DNA of 64,000 bases from Rickettsiales bacterium. Its GTDB lineage: Bacteria; Pseudomonadota; Alphaproteobacteria; Rickettsiales; SXRF01. Both the position numbers and the translations under genes were made by a program. The stretch covers positions 744,001 to 808,000 of the forward strand of contig JAWKXN010000001.1 of the NCBI GenBank assembly GCA_041396965.1. The letters are read 5' to 3'. Below are positions 27,191 to 36,791 of the stretch, piece after piece (within the stretch, counting starts at the first letter, position 1; every line of letters starts with the position of its first letter). The notes beneath the pieces were generated by a model, which was given only the letters and a program-made list of their open reading frames with translations, made no database searches and had not been told where the DNA came from.

Positions 27191-27877
27191 TTATTTTTTA
27201 TTCTTATTCTTGCCGATTATCATAATATCGCCATCAACCCGAAACCCACCTAACGCTTGTAGTGCGCTCATTCCAAGTAGAGAGCTATCCAAATCTCCTT
27301 TATTAACACTGGCAGGGAAATTATTCAGGGTAAAATCACCTAGCTGTAGACTGTCCAGCTTTACCGGCGCTCCCGTAGTTATACCGTTGGCTGTGCTATA
27401 TATTTTGCTAAATGACAGAGAGGAGAGGGGTATGCCTACGCGTTCAGCGTCCCTACGGTTTAAGACGACATCACTAGCACCAGTATCAATCATGAAATTA
27501 ACATACTTTCCATTCACTTTAGCGTTTATGTGGAAATGTCCATTTTGACTTAGTTTTATTACTACATTGCCGTCACCACTCAAAAGGGGTCTGGCGGGGA
27601 TTAACTCTGTTCCTATCCGACTGTTAAGAAAAACATCACGATAACTATAGCCAATTACCAGCAGCATTATTATCGCAAGCCAAGCAACTGTGTATTTTAC
27701 TGTCTGACTGAAAGAAAATCTATTCATTGAAACCGCGAAGGCAGATAACAAAACAACTAAATACACCAGATTCATTTGATTGTCTTCGTTAGAAAGCGCA
27801 CCGGGAAATTGCGTAGCGAGAAATATAACAAATAGAGCTAGTAATATTATGGCTATTAAACGTTTCATTGTTGTCAC
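27191..27877 (-). CDS. Membrane-anchored retropepsin-like aspartic protease
   Basis: 228 residues. Three N-terminal membrane segments (about 5-21, 36-52 and 62-78) precede a single aspartyl-protease domain. FMIDTGASDVVLN carries the catalytic Asp131, and SLLGMSALQALGGFRVDG is the matching flap-distal motif. Proteins of this clan AA type in alphaproteobacteria act as dimers facing the periplasm. The substrate is unknown. The gene lies 44 bases downstream of guaB on the same strand. Confidence 0.82.
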   Translation of the reverse strand: MTTMKRLIAIILLALFVIFLATQFPGALSNEDNQMNLVYLVVLLSAFAVSMNRFSFSQTVKYTVAWLAIIMLLVIGYSYRDVFLNSRIGTELIPARPLLSGDGNVVIKLSQNGHFHINAKVNGKYVNFMIDTGASDVVLNRRDAERVGIPLSSLSFSKIYSTANGITTGAPVKLDSLQLGDFTLNNFPASVNKGDLDSSLLGMSALQALGGFRVDGDIMIIGKNKNKK

Positions 27878-27921
27878 TTTTTATATCTTTTAGACCATAT
27901 AATTTATATGATTTATCTATA

Positions 27922-29391
27922 CTAACCACCCACTCGATAATTCGGTGATTCACGGGTAATGGTGATGTCATGGGCGTGTGACTCACGAAGACCAGCGCCG
28001 GTAATACGAACAAACTCACAGTTTTTCTGCATTTGTGGTATAGTTTTATTGCCTGTATAACCCATAGCAGCTTTAAGACCACCAATAAGCTGATGTACAA
28101 CTCCTGCTACAGATCCCTTAAATGGCACTCTTCCCTCAACCCCCTCAGGAACAAGTTTAAGCTTATCATTTATTTCCTGCTGAAAGTATCTGTCCGCTGA
28201 TCCTCTTTCCATAGCTCCAACACTACCCATGCCACGATAGCTTTTATAAGACCTTCCTTGATAAAGTATCACCTCACCAGGGCTTTCTTGTGTTCCAGCG
28301 AGCAGGGAGCCAATCATAGCGCATCCAGCTCCGGCGGCTATCGCTTTGGCTAGGTCGCCTGAGAATTTTATTCCACCATCAGCTATTACTGGTATTTTAT
28401 GTTTAGATGCTACCTTAACTGTATCAATTATCGCCGATAGTTGTGGCACACCAACACCGGCGACAATCCTAGTGGTACATATTGAACCAGGTCCAATCCC
28501 GACTTTTATAGCATCCGCTCCGGCTTTTATAAGTGCTTCCGCGCCTTCTCCGGTCGCTATATTACCGGCTATTATGTTGGTGTCTCTATATATCTCCTTA
28601 ATAGTTTTTACCGATTCTATCACTCCTTTTGAATGCCCATGAGCGGTATCAACAATTATTATATCAGCGCCAGCCTCTATGAGTGTTTCCGCTCTTTTTA
28701 TACCGTCCTTCCCAGTACCAGTAGCCGCCACCACCCGAAGCCTTCCATGCTCATCTTTGCAGGAATTAGGATAGGCACGGGCTTTTTCAATGTCTTTAAC
28801 CGTAATAAGCCCAATGCAGCTATAATTGTTATCAACTACCAACAATTTTTCAATACGGTGTTTGTGCAACAGCAATTTCGCTTCATCATGGCTTATACCC
28901 TCATGAACTGTCACCAAATTATCCCGTGTCATTAGCTCATGAACCGGCTGCGTATTATTAACAGCAAAGCGTACGTCACGATTGGTAAGTATTCCAACTA
29001 GTTTTCCATTGCCATTTTCTACAACCGGAACACCAGATATATTATGCCGATTCATGAGGTTAAGAGCTTCTTTTAGGGTTGTGTCAGGGCTTATAGTAAG
29101 TGGATTTACCACCATTCCAGACTCAAATTTCTTTACGGTTTGGACTTCTGTCGCTTGCTCGGTTATGGACAGGTTTTTGTGTATACAGCCTATTCCACCT
29201 TGCTGCGCCATAGCGATTGCCAGCGCTGACTCGGTTACGGTATCCATAGCCGCCGAGATAAGAGGAATAGCTAGCTTTATGTCTCTTGTTATATTGGTGC
29301 TGGTATCAGCCTGAGAGGGAATAAAATCAGACGAGCTAGGTTTTAATAGTACATCGTCAAAAGTAAGAGCTTCTTTTATATTTATCGTCAT
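27922..29391 (-). CDS. guaB: Inosine-5'-monophosphate dehydrogenase
   Basis: 489 residues, the committing step of GTP synthesis (IMP to XMP with NAD). The N-terminal LTFDDVLLKPSSSDF, two CBS domains (about 95-205) inserted in the barrel, the catalytic loop VGIGPGSICTTRIVAGVGVPQ with its active Cys, the phosphate motif VIADGGIKFSGD, and the YRGMGSVGAM flap are all present. The length is standard. It is divergent from the ornithine decarboxylase gene; 429 bases separate them. Confidence 0.97.
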   Translation of the reverse strand: MTINIKEALTFDDVLLKPSSSDFIPSQADTSTNITRDIKLAIPLISAAMDTVTESALAIAMAQQGGIGCIHKNLSITEQATEVQTVKKFESGMVVNPLTISPDTTLKEALNLMNRHNISGVPVVENGNGKLVGILTNRDVRFAVNNTQPVHELMTRDNLVTVHEGISHDEAKLLLHKHRIEKLLVVDNNYSCIGLITVKDIEKARAYPNSCKDEHGRLRVVAATGTGKDGIKRAETLIEAGADIIIVDTAHGHSKGVIESVKTIKEIYRDTNIIAGNIATGEGAEALIKAGADAIKVGIGPGSICTTRIVAGVGVPQLSAIIDTVKVASKHKIPVIADGGIKFSGDLAKAIAAGAGCAMIGSLLAGTQESPGEVILYQGRSYKSYRGMGSVGAMERGSADRYFQQEINDKLKLVPEGVEGRVPFKGSVAGVVHQLIGGLKAAMGYTGNKTIPQMQKNCEFVRITGAGLRESHAHDITITRESPNYRVGG

Positions 29392-29439
29392 TTACGCAAA
29401 ACCTTATTTTATAGAGCTGAGTTTAGTTTTGCCACAAAG

Positions 29440-29820
29440 CAATATCTTGTTTTTTTACTGTTGTCAGTAGAAAAATGCATATTTGAGCGCGAACTTACCA
29501 TTTTCTAAATTTATCGTATGGGAGACGAATTTACATCACTCCCACCACGTGGCGTAAAACCACCATTTTTGGCGGTGATTTTGATATTGGTTTATAATTA
29601 TTGAGATTAGAAACTACATATACATAAAAAACTCTTACACTAATAAAGATTTTGCTTTATAATCACTCGGTTTTCAATTATATGGAAGCGTTTCGTTAAC
29701 AACAAATAGGTGTTTTGTGATAAATTCTGTTAAAAAACAATATATTAAAAGGCGGTTTATCGGAGTTATGAACGGTGAGCCATAAATAGTTTAACCACAA
29801 ATTATATGGTATTAAGTTAG
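29440..29820 (+). promoter_or_regulatory. Structured leader before ornithine decarboxylase (possible speF-type RNA)
   Basis: The 429-base gap between guaB and the decarboxylase has no credible gene. It contains a TGGGAG/CTCCCA stem (29519-29544), the palindrome CCACGTGG (29545-29552), and a CCACC...GGCGGTG pairing at about 29560-29577. Established knowledge: alphaproteobacterial ornithine decarboxylase genes are often preceded by a long conserved speF leader RNA. Position and structure fit, but I cannot confirm the consensus. Confidence 0.4.
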
Positions 29821-31149
29821 ATGAACAAAACCACTCGTGATTTTTTACTTCAAAGCATTAACATAAAAAATTCTGGTACCAGACTGTCCCGACGCACAAA
29901 TAGCGTAATCCCTTATAGAAAATCCAGAACAGCAAATTCTCAAAATATATATAATTTACGGCAATCTCAGCCCTCTTACGACAATAATAGGGTGACGGAA
30001 AGCTATAGCTCAGCCTATGATATGGTGTGTGGTAAAAGACCATCAGTACCAGTCCATTGTGTTAGGCATGACGTAATAAGCAATATCAGTAGCTGGTTTG
30101 TTACGAATTTTCCCGGAGAGGTTATGTTCGCCGTGAAAACCAATCCTGATGTTAGTGTGCTGCGTACTATAAGAAAAGCTGGAATAAAAAATTTTGATGT
30201 GGCTTCTCTTGCTGAGATACAGACGGTGGCTGATAATATAGAAAATGCGAAGATGTATTTTATGCATCCGGTGAAGAGTCGTGAGGCGATTTTCGCGGCG
30301 TATTTTAATTATGGTATCCGTGATTTCTCACTTGATTGTCACGCTGAACTACAAAAAATACTAGAAGTTACCAATTACGCTGAGGATCTTAGCCTACATG
30401 TTCGCCTTTCTATAGCTAATGATAAAGCACTATTTAGTCTTGCCGGTAAATTTGGTGTGAATTTGGAAGAGGCGACCTCATTGATAGTGGCGGCACACAA
30501 AGCAAGCAAAAAATTGGGAATATGTTTTCACGTTGGTTCGCAATGTATGAATCCTGACGCGTATGAATACGCTATAAGACTGGTAAATGATTTGCTTATT
30601 CAAACGGAAGTTAAACTAGATATGTTGGATGTTGGAGGAGGTTTCCCTTCTATCTATCCTGAGATGACTCCGCCACCGCTTATTGATTATATGGCTATGA
30701 TTGAAAATACTGTGAAGTCATATAGCAGACTTTCTAGTTGCAAGGTTTTGTGCGAACCGGGTAGAGCGTTAGTCGCTGAAAGTGGTTCGGTGGTAGTGCG
30801 TGTTGAGCTTAGAAAAGGCAATATGCTTTATATTAATGACGGCACTTATGGCAGCCTATTTGACGCTGGAACACCGGCTTTTAACTATCCGGTAAAAGCG
30901 ATCCGTCCTGCTGGTAAGTTGTCTGGTGATCTAGAAGGATTTGGTTTTTATGGTCCGACCTGTGACAGTGTAGATGTTATGAAAGGACCTTTTTATCTGC
31001 CATCCGATATTAAAGAAGGTGATTGGATAGAGATAGGTCAGCTTGGCGCGTATTCCGCGACTATGCGTACTAACTTCAATGGTTTTTACAATCACGAGAC
31101 GGTATGTCTTGAAGATAAGCCAATGCTTAGTATTTTCTCGGTTAATTGA
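29821..31149 (+). CDS. Ornithine (or lysine/ornithine) decarboxylase, fold III
   Basis: 442 residues. It decarboxylates ornithine to putrescine with PLP. The PLP lysine is K106 in MFAVKTNPD. HVGSQCMNP, LDVGGGFPSIYP, CEPGRALVAESG, INDGTYGSLFD and GPTCDSVDVM (with the catalytic Cys) follow in the right order. Usual alphaproteobacterial enzymes have the lysine near residue 50, so there is an extra N-terminal ~55 residues, basic and Ser/Asn-rich. An internal ATG at 30022 would remove it, but neither start has a strong ribosome site. Lysine or carboxynorspermidine activity cannot be excluded. Confidence 0.87.
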   Translation: MNKTTRDFLLQSINIKNSGTRLSRRTNSVIPYRKSRTANSQNIYNLRQSQPSYDNNRVTESYSSAYDMVCGKRPSVPVHCVRHDVISNISSWFVTNFPGEVMFAVKTNPDVSVLRTIRKAGIKNFDVASLAEIQTVADNIENAKMYFMHPVKSREAIFAAYFNYGIRDFSLDCHAELQKILEVTNYAEDLSLHVRLSIANDKALFSLAGKFGVNLEEATSLIVAAHKASKKLGICFHVGSQCMNPDAYEYAIRLVNDLLIQTEVKLDMLDVGGGFPSIYPEMTPPPLIDYMAMIENTVKSYSRLSSCKVLCEPGRALVAESGSVVVRVELRKGNMLYINDGTYGSLFDAGTPAFNYPVKAIRPAGKLSGDLEGFGFYGPTCDSVDVMKGPFYLPSDIKEGDWIEIGQLGAYSATMRTNFNGFYNHETVCLEDKPMLSIFSVN

Positions 31150-31166
31150 TTAAATATGAAGTGCTT

Positions 31167-31670
31167 ATGAGTGATAATTGGGCTGATAAAATTTCTAAAA
31201 AATTGTTTATTGATGACGGAAGAGCGAAGAGAGACCTTACCATTCTGGCTGGGATGTTCTCAGTGGGTACAGAGTCACCAAAAAATAATGTTGAAATACA
31301 GTTCTCCAATATGAAAAATCTTATTTCAGTTATCAATGATAGGGATATTTTCAGGAGGTTACCTTTAGTTAATCCTGATGATATGAATTATTCACTTATT
31401 AACGAACAGTTAGAGGCAGCACCTAGTGCACTAAGAATCATAGCTGAGACAATAAACAAAGATTGGGATAAGCTACTAGATAACATAAAAAATAAAGCGG
31501 GTGAAGTAGGAGGAAAAGTCCCAGATTTTTTTCATAAAAGTGAGGATAAATCAAAATTGGTTAGTTTGCTTAACGGTCTAGCTGACGATATTGAAAATAG
31601 ACCAAATAACTACAAAGTTGAACTTGGACTTATGCATAGTGATTTGAAGGATATTATGAGTCGGAAATAG
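31167..31670 (+). CDS. Hypothetical protein, 167 residues
   Basis: Not recognised. The ATG at 31167 is preferred over a TTG at 31146 that overlaps the decarboxylase stop. It is hydrophilic and mostly helical, with no signal peptide or membrane helix. It follows the decarboxylase by 17 bases and is probably co-transcribed, yet nothing in it suggests a polyamine role. It ends 11 bases from the convergent kdpC. Confidence 0.6.
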   Translation: MSDNWADKISKKLFIDDGRAKRDLTILAGMFSVGTESPKNNVEIQFSNMKNLISVINDRDIFRRLPLVNPDDMNYSLINEQLEAAPSALRIIAETINKDWDKLLDNIKNKAGEVGGKVPDFFHKSEDKSKLVSLLNGLADDIENRPNNYKVELGLMHSDLKDIMSRK

Positions 31671-31681
31671 GCTTGCTGAAT

Positions 31682-32263
31682 TTACTTACCCGTTTCATCA
31701 AGTTTAAGATTTAGCTCTAGAACATTCACATAGGGAATTCCAAAGATTTTACTTTGAGTTGAGACGCTATCCATTATTATTTTTTGGATTTCATCTGGCT
31801 GTTTTCCTCTGGCTTTGGCTATACGTCCTATTTGATACTCAGCGGCCTGAAGGCTAATATTTGGATCAAGCCCGCTCGCCGAAGCGGTTACTAAGTCAAC
31901 TGGAATTAAGGCTTTATTCATAGGATCCGCTTCTTTTAAGGTTTTTACCCTCTCGTTTATTTTTCCAATAAGCTTCATGTTGGCTGGACTTAAATTAGAG
32001 GCGGCGGAGGAAAGAGTATTATATGGTGGTGTGGTAGCTGAGGGACGTGACCAGAAATACTTATTTTCAGTAAATTCTTGCGCTAGTAGATATGAGCCTA
32101 TTACCTTTCCGTCTTTTTCTATCAGACTACCATTCGTGCTATCATTAAATAGTATTTTAGCGACCAGAGTTATAAAAGCTGGATACACCACTCCAAGCAA
32201 TATGGTAAGCACCAACAGCATACTAAGCGAAGAACGTATATTATCTTTTATATTATTTTTCAT
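31682..32263 (-). CDS. kdpC: Potassium-transporting ATPase KdpC subunit
   Basis: 193 residues. One N-terminal membrane helix (about 12-34, ending VVYPAFITLVAKILF) is followed by the periplasmic domain with FWSRPSATTPPYNTLSSAASNLSP and DLVTASASGLDPNISLQAAEYQIGRIA, both KdpC hallmarks. It stabilises the KdpA-KdpB complex. Its ATG overlaps the kdpB stop as TAATG. Confidence 0.95.
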   Translation of the reverse strand: MKNNIKDNIRSSLSMLLVLTILLGVVYPAFITLVAKILFNDSTNGSLIEKDGKVIGSYLLAQEFTENKYFWSRPSATTPPYNTLSSAASNLSPANMKLIGKINERVKTLKEADPMNKALIPVDLVTASASGLDPNISLQAAEYQIGRIAKARGKQPDEIQKIIMDSVSTQSKIFGIPYVNVLELNLKLDETGK

Positions 32264-34326
32264 TATACCAGCCCAATCATGGTAAGAATAATATCAATTA
32301 TTTTTATACCAGCAAATGGCATAAAAAGGCCACCAAGACCATATATTAGGAGATTATGGCGAAGAAGTTTAGCTGCATCCACCCGCTTATAACGTACACC
32401 TCTAAGCGATAGAGGAGTAAGTAGTATTATGATAATAGCGTTAAAAATAATAGCGGATAACACGGCAGATATTGGTGATGTAAGATGCATTATGTTAAGT
32501 ATTTCTAGTTGTGGGTAAGTGCTTATAAAAGCTGCCGGTATGAGCGCCACATATTTAGCCACATCGTTAGCGATTGATAGCGTGGTAAGCGCTCCGCGTG
32601 TCATCAACAGTTGTTTTCCTATTTCAACAATTTCTATGAGTTTCGTTGGATCTGAATCAAGATCTATCATATTGGCCGCTTCTTTAGCGGATTGTGTGCC
32701 ATTATTCATTACCACCGCCACATCAGATTGAGCGAGAGCCGGTGCGTCATTAGTGCCATCACCAACCATAGCTACCAACTCACCATTTGCTTGCATCCTG
32801 CGTATAAGCTGTAATTTTTGCTCAGGTGTTGTTTGCGCCATATAATCATCAACACCAGCTTCAGCGGCGATAGCGGCGGCGGTTAGTTTGTTATCACCGG
32901 TTATCATTATACTTTTAATGCCCATTTTTCTTAAATCAGCTAGACGGTTCTTTATATCTGGTTTTATTACGTCTTTAAGATGAACAACCCCTAACGCTTT
33001 GTCTTCATTAATAACAACTAAAGGAGTTCCGCCACGTCTTGCGATATTATCAACTTTATATCGTAAATCATCGGTTATTTTTTTATTATGCTTTTCAAGA
33101 TATTTTTCTATGGAGTCCAAAGCGCCTTTTAATATATGGCGTTCACCTATTTTTATTCCGCTTATGCGAGTCTCTGCGCTAAAATCAATAAATTCACAGT
33201 TTTCTGCTAGGTCTTCTACCGTCTCACATTTTTCTCTGGAAAGAAAAAGAATACTCCTTCCTTCTGGCGTTTGGTCAGCGATTGATGATAAGTAAGCCGC
33301 TTTTGCCAGTTGTTCTATGGTTACTCCACTAGCCGGTAATAATTCTTCCGCTTGCCTGTTTCCAAAAGTTATAGTTCCAGTCTTATCAAGAAGTAGCCTT
33401 GTTACATCACCGGCGGCTTCTACCGCTCTTCCAGACGATGCTATTACGTTAGCTTTAAGTAACCTATTCATTCCTGATATGCCAACCGTAGAGAGCAGTC
33501 CGCCGATGGTGGTTGGAGCAAGGCATATAAGCAACGCTATCAAAACGGTAAGGCTTACTATCTGACCACTACCGCTTTGCTCAACACTATAAACTGAAAA
33601 TGGTAATAATGTGGTTATGGTTATCAGGTAACTTATAGTAATAGCGGACAAGAAAACCGTAAGAGATATTTCATTTGGAGTTTTTTGACGTTTAGCACCT
33701 TCTACCAAGGATACCATCCTTTCTATAAAGCTTTCTCCAGAATTGGCGGTGATACGAACAACTATCCAATCAGACAAAACTCTAGTTCCTCCGGTTGCTG
33801 AACTGCAATCCCCACCCGCTTCACGAATAACTGGCGCGCTTTCTCCGGTTATGGCACTCTCATCAACTGACGCTATACCAAGAACTATATTACCATCACT
33901 TGGTATGGTGTCTCCAGCTTCTACAAATACCAAATCATCTTTTTGTAAACTGGAAGCGGATATTATTTCGTACTTGTTGTATGAATTTATATTTTTTATC
34001 TTTTTAGCTCTTACTTCTTTGCGTAGGGATCTTAAAGTCTCCGCCTGTGCTTTGCCTCTATATTCAGCGAGACTTTCCGCGAAATTTGAAAATATAATAG
34101 TAAGCCACAGCCAGACAGCGACCAATAATGTAAACCAATGAGGTTCTCCATTTATTTCCTCTCCAGTTATCAGATAGTTTACATATAAACCGGTAATTAT
34201 TATCGCGCCAATGTAGACAACCAACATCACAGGATTTCTAAGTTGAGCGATTGGCGCTAATTTTATAAAGGCTTGCATAACAGAAGCTGTTATATTTTTC
34301 TTCCAATCTGTTTGGTGACTACTCAT
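32263..34326 (-). CDS. kdpB: Potassium-transporting ATPase ATP-binding subunit KdpB
   Basis: 687 residues, a P-type ATPase. The phosphorylated Asp is in LLLDKTGTITFGN, the actuator motif is TGES, and the hinge is MVGDGTNDAPALAQSDVAV. The membrane lysine region and the C-terminal helices are complete. It energises high-affinity K+ uptake through KdpA. It starts immediately after the kdpA stop (TAAATG). Confidence 0.97.
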   Translation of the reverse strand: MSSHQTDWKKNITASVMQAFIKLAPIAQLRNPVMLVVYIGAIIITGLYVNYLITGEEINGEPHWFTLLVAVWLWLTIIFSNFAESLAEYRGKAQAETLRSLRKEVRAKKIKNINSYNKYEIISASSLQKDDLVFVEAGDTIPSDGNIVLGIASVDESAITGESAPVIREAGGDCSSATGGTRVLSDWIVVRITANSGESFIERMVSLVEGAKRQKTPNEISLTVFLSAITISYLITITTLLPFSVYSVEQSGSGQIVSLTVLIALLICLAPTTIGGLLSTVGISGMNRLLKANVIASSGRAVEAAGDVTRLLLDKTGTITFGNRQAEELLPASGVTIEQLAKAAYLSSIADQTPEGRSILFLSREKCETVEDLAENCEFIDFSAETRISGIKIGERHILKGALDSIEKYLEKHNKKITDDLRYKVDNIARRGGTPLVVINEDKALGVVHLKDVIKPDIKNRLADLRKMGIKSIMITGDNKLTAAAIAAEAGVDDYMAQTTPEQKLQLIRRMQANGELVAMVGDGTNDAPALAQSDVAVVMNNGTQSAKEAANMIDLDSDPTKLIEIVEIGKQLLMTRGALTTLSIANDVAKYVALIPAAFISTYPQLEILNIMHLTSPISAVLSAIIFNAIIIILLTPLSLRGVRYKRVDAAKLLRHNLLIYGLGGLFMPFAGIKIIDIILTMIGLV

Positions 34327-36066
34327 TTATTTCTGCAAGCTCCATTCATCAACATTATTTACAAGGCTATAATGTTCCGCTACGGGACCAAGAGCCACCG
34401 CTGGTACATAGGTAAGTATGCCGATTATTATTAGCACCGAAACCAGTAAAAAAATAAAAAGAGGGGTATGTGTAGGCAGAGTAGCTTCATTTTTTGGAGT
34501 TATATTTTTAGCGGAAAGTGAGCCGGCAAGCGCCATTATCGCTATCATAACCCAAAATCTACTGACGAACATTGAGATGCCAAGCATAACATTATAGAAC
34601 GTGTTATCAGCGTTAATTCCGGCGAAGGCGCTACCGTTATTATTAGATGCTGAGGAAAAAGCGTATAATATTTCGCTAAGACTTTGAGCCGCGTCATTGA
34701 GTGTGGCTTGTGTCATATTTTCCATATACACAGCTATCGCTGACCCAAATAAGGTGAGCACTGCTGGTATCAATATAACAAGAGCGGCCATTTTTATGTC
34801 AAAAGCGTCTATTTTTTTTCCCATGTATTCAGGGTTTTTACCAATCATAAGACCGCCAATAAAAACCGTGATTATTACATACACGAAAATATTATAAACC
34901 CCACTACCAACTCCTCCAAAAATAGTTTCGCTAAACTGTATAAGTAACATGGGTACAAGACCAGAAAGTGGCAAAAACGAGTCATGCGCGGAATTTGCTG
35001 AACCGTTGGAGGCAGCGGCAGTAATGGATGCCCACAATACAGAGCTAGTAACACCAAAACGTAATTCTTTTCCCTCCATATTACCTTCTGAATCGTCAAT
35101 TACGCTTTTGTCAAAAAGAGGATTTGACCCATGTTCATTAATTATTCCTATGGCAAGAAGAGGAATAAAAATAATGAACATCGCCATTATTAAAGACCAT
35201 CCTTGTCTTCGGTCGTTAATCATGTAGCCAAAAGCGTAAATAAAAGCGCATGGCAGTAAAAATATAGTTATCACCTGTACAAAGTTACTAAGTGGAGTTG
35301 GATTCTCAAACGGATGAGCGGCATTTACCCCAAAAAAACCACCACCTCCGCTTCCAATAGTTTTTATAGCTACTTGTGACGCGACCATTCCCTGCGGAAT
35401 CAAATAATTTGATTTGTCATTTAACTCACTACTATTTTCTAGCGGAGTATATCTGATATACTCACCAACATTCTGCATAGCTCCCTGTGAGGCAAGGAAT
35501 ACCGCTAATATTAAGGAAAATGGCAGTAATATATATATAGTTCCTCTTACTGTGTCTTTATAAAAATTCCCTAGATTATTTGTCTGTTTTCTTGCTATAG
35601 AACGGGCAAGAGCGGCAAAAACAGACATCCCCGAAGTAGTCGCCAAAAAATTATGTATGGTAAGCCCGAAGGCTTGTGAGAATATACTAAGAGTATGTTC
35701 TCCGCTATATGCTTGCCAATTACCATTAGTGATAAAACCAATAGAAACATTAAACGCGAGATCGTAAGGAACATCAGAGAAATTCTGGTAATTCAATGGC
35801 AGTAAGCTTTGATTAGTCAAAATAAAAAATAACGACAAAAAACAGAATAACGAAAATATTAACAAGGAAATTATATAATCAAGCCAGTCCATTTCTTTTT
35901 TAGAGTCTATTCTACATATCCTGTAAATTAATCTCTCAAAACCACCAAGAATCCTCTCTGTAAATATATTTCTACCGGTAAATACATTGCCAACATATAC
36001 GCCCAGCGGCTTTATTGACAGTAGAATGACAGCAAAACATAAGGTTATATATATAATAGAATTCAT
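34327..36066 (-). CDS. kdpA: Potassium-transporting ATPase potassium-binding subunit KdpA
   Basis: 579 residues, slightly longer than the E. coli protein. About ten membrane helices carry four selectivity-filter-like loops, for example NTNWQAYSGE-like SNGNWQAYSGE, GSGGGGFFGVNAAHPFENP, AASNGSANSAHDS and ASNNNGSAFAG. It forms the K+ entry path. It begins 18 bases after kdpF. Confidence 0.97.
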   Translation of the reverse strand: MNSIIYITLCFAVILLSIKPLGVYVGNVFTGRNIFTERILGGFERLIYRICRIDSKKEMDWLDYIISLLIFSLFCFLSLFFILTNQSLLPLNYQNFSDVPYDLAFNVSIGFITNGNWQAYSGEHTLSIFSQAFGLTIHNFLATTSGMSVFAALARSIARKQTNNLGNFYKDTVRGTIYILLPFSLILAVFLASQGAMQNVGEYIRYTPLENSSELNDKSNYLIPQGMVASQVAIKTIGSGGGGFFGVNAAHPFENPTPLSNFVQVITIFLLPCAFIYAFGYMINDRRQGWSLIMAMFIIFIPLLAIGIINEHGSNPLFDKSVIDDSEGNMEGKELRFGVTSSVLWASITAAASNGSANSAHDSFLPLSGLVPMLLIQFSETIFGGVGSGVYNIFVYVIITVFIGGLMIGKNPEYMGKKIDAFDIKMAALVILIPAVLTLFGSAIAVYMENMTQATLNDAAQSLSEILYAFSSASNNNGSAFAGINADNTFYNVMLGISMFVSRFWVMIAIMALAGSLSAKNITPKNEATLPTHTPLFIFLLVSVLIIIGILTYVPAVALGPVAEHYSLVNNVDEWSLQK

Positions 36067-36084
36067 GTTCTTATGTGGTATTTG

Positions 36085-36174
36085 CTATGGAAATAGCTCA
36101 GGTTTTAACATGGCGATTACCAAGTATGTAAACAATAAGCCAGATATAACACCAATTATTATATATAAAGACAT
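36085..36174 (-). CDS. kdpF: Potassium-transporting ATPase small subunit KdpF
   Basis: A 29-residue single-helix peptide (MSLYIIIGVISG, then LLFTYLVIAMLKPELFP). Its pattern of one hydrophobic helix, YLV(I/Y)AML and a short acidic end matches KdpF. It lies directly upstream of kdpA on the same strand, where kdpF is expected. In known complexes KdpF sits at the KdpA/KdpB interface. No ribosome site is evident, and no kdpD/kdpE sensor genes are nearby. Confidence 0.9.
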   Translation of the reverse strand: MSLYIIIGVISGLLFTYLVIAMLKPELFP

Positions 36175-36362
36175 ACAGCTAATAATTTCTAAGATAGTGG
36201 CAAAGCCAGAGAAAACAACAGGTCATTGCGTATAGAATAATGAAAATAACTAAAAACGACATTACATTATAAAATCCGAGTTAATATTATATTACAATGA
36301 TATCAAACATAATACCGGTAGCCAGAATATATAACTACAATATTTTTAGTCAAGCTATGTAT

Positions 36363-36791
36363 TTATTGTTGATAATCAACGTGTAACTTCACGAAATCAT
36401 CACGTGTCAAAACAGTCTCAACCTCTAAGGATTTCACATTTGAGAAAATATCCGGTTTATTGATGCCAATTTTTATATTGATTATTCTCTCATCACAGTT
36501 AAACGCGTAATCCATCAATTCAGTTACACAATGCTCCAATAAATATTTTTGTTCTTGGTTATCCCACTTATCATTTATGTATTTAACTATTTTCTCATAA
36601 TCAAAACATTGGCTTATATCTTTTGGACGGTAAGGATATAAAGCGTCAATTTCTATATTTACTAGGATACGTTGTTTTTTCTTTTCATGCTCGTGTATGC
36701 CAATTTTTGTGAAAATTTCTAGGTCTTTTACATGTATTTTCCAGATGTGCTCTTTTTTGCTATCCTGTTTTGTATTATTAGCCGGTGACAT
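36363..36791 (-). CDS. folB: Dihydroneopterin aldolase family protein
   Basis: 142 residues from the ATG at 36791, which has a GGTGGA sequence just upstream inside the SDR gene; ATGs at 36803 and 36806 are alternatives. DLEIFTKIGIHEHEKKKQRILVNIEID and the later LLEHCVTELMDYAF are the FolB tunnelling-fold signature. It cleaves dihydroneopterin to hydroxymethyl-dihydropterin in folate synthesis. The start lies inside the end of the upstream SDR gene, indicating coupling. Confidence 0.85.
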   Translation of the reverse strand: MSPANNTKQDSKKEHIWKIHVKDLEIFTKIGIHEHEKKKQRILVNIEIDALYPYRPKDISQCFDYEKIVKYINDKWDNQEQKYLLEHCVTELMDYAFNCDERIINIKIGINKPDIFSNVKSLEVETVLTRDDFVKLHVDYQQ

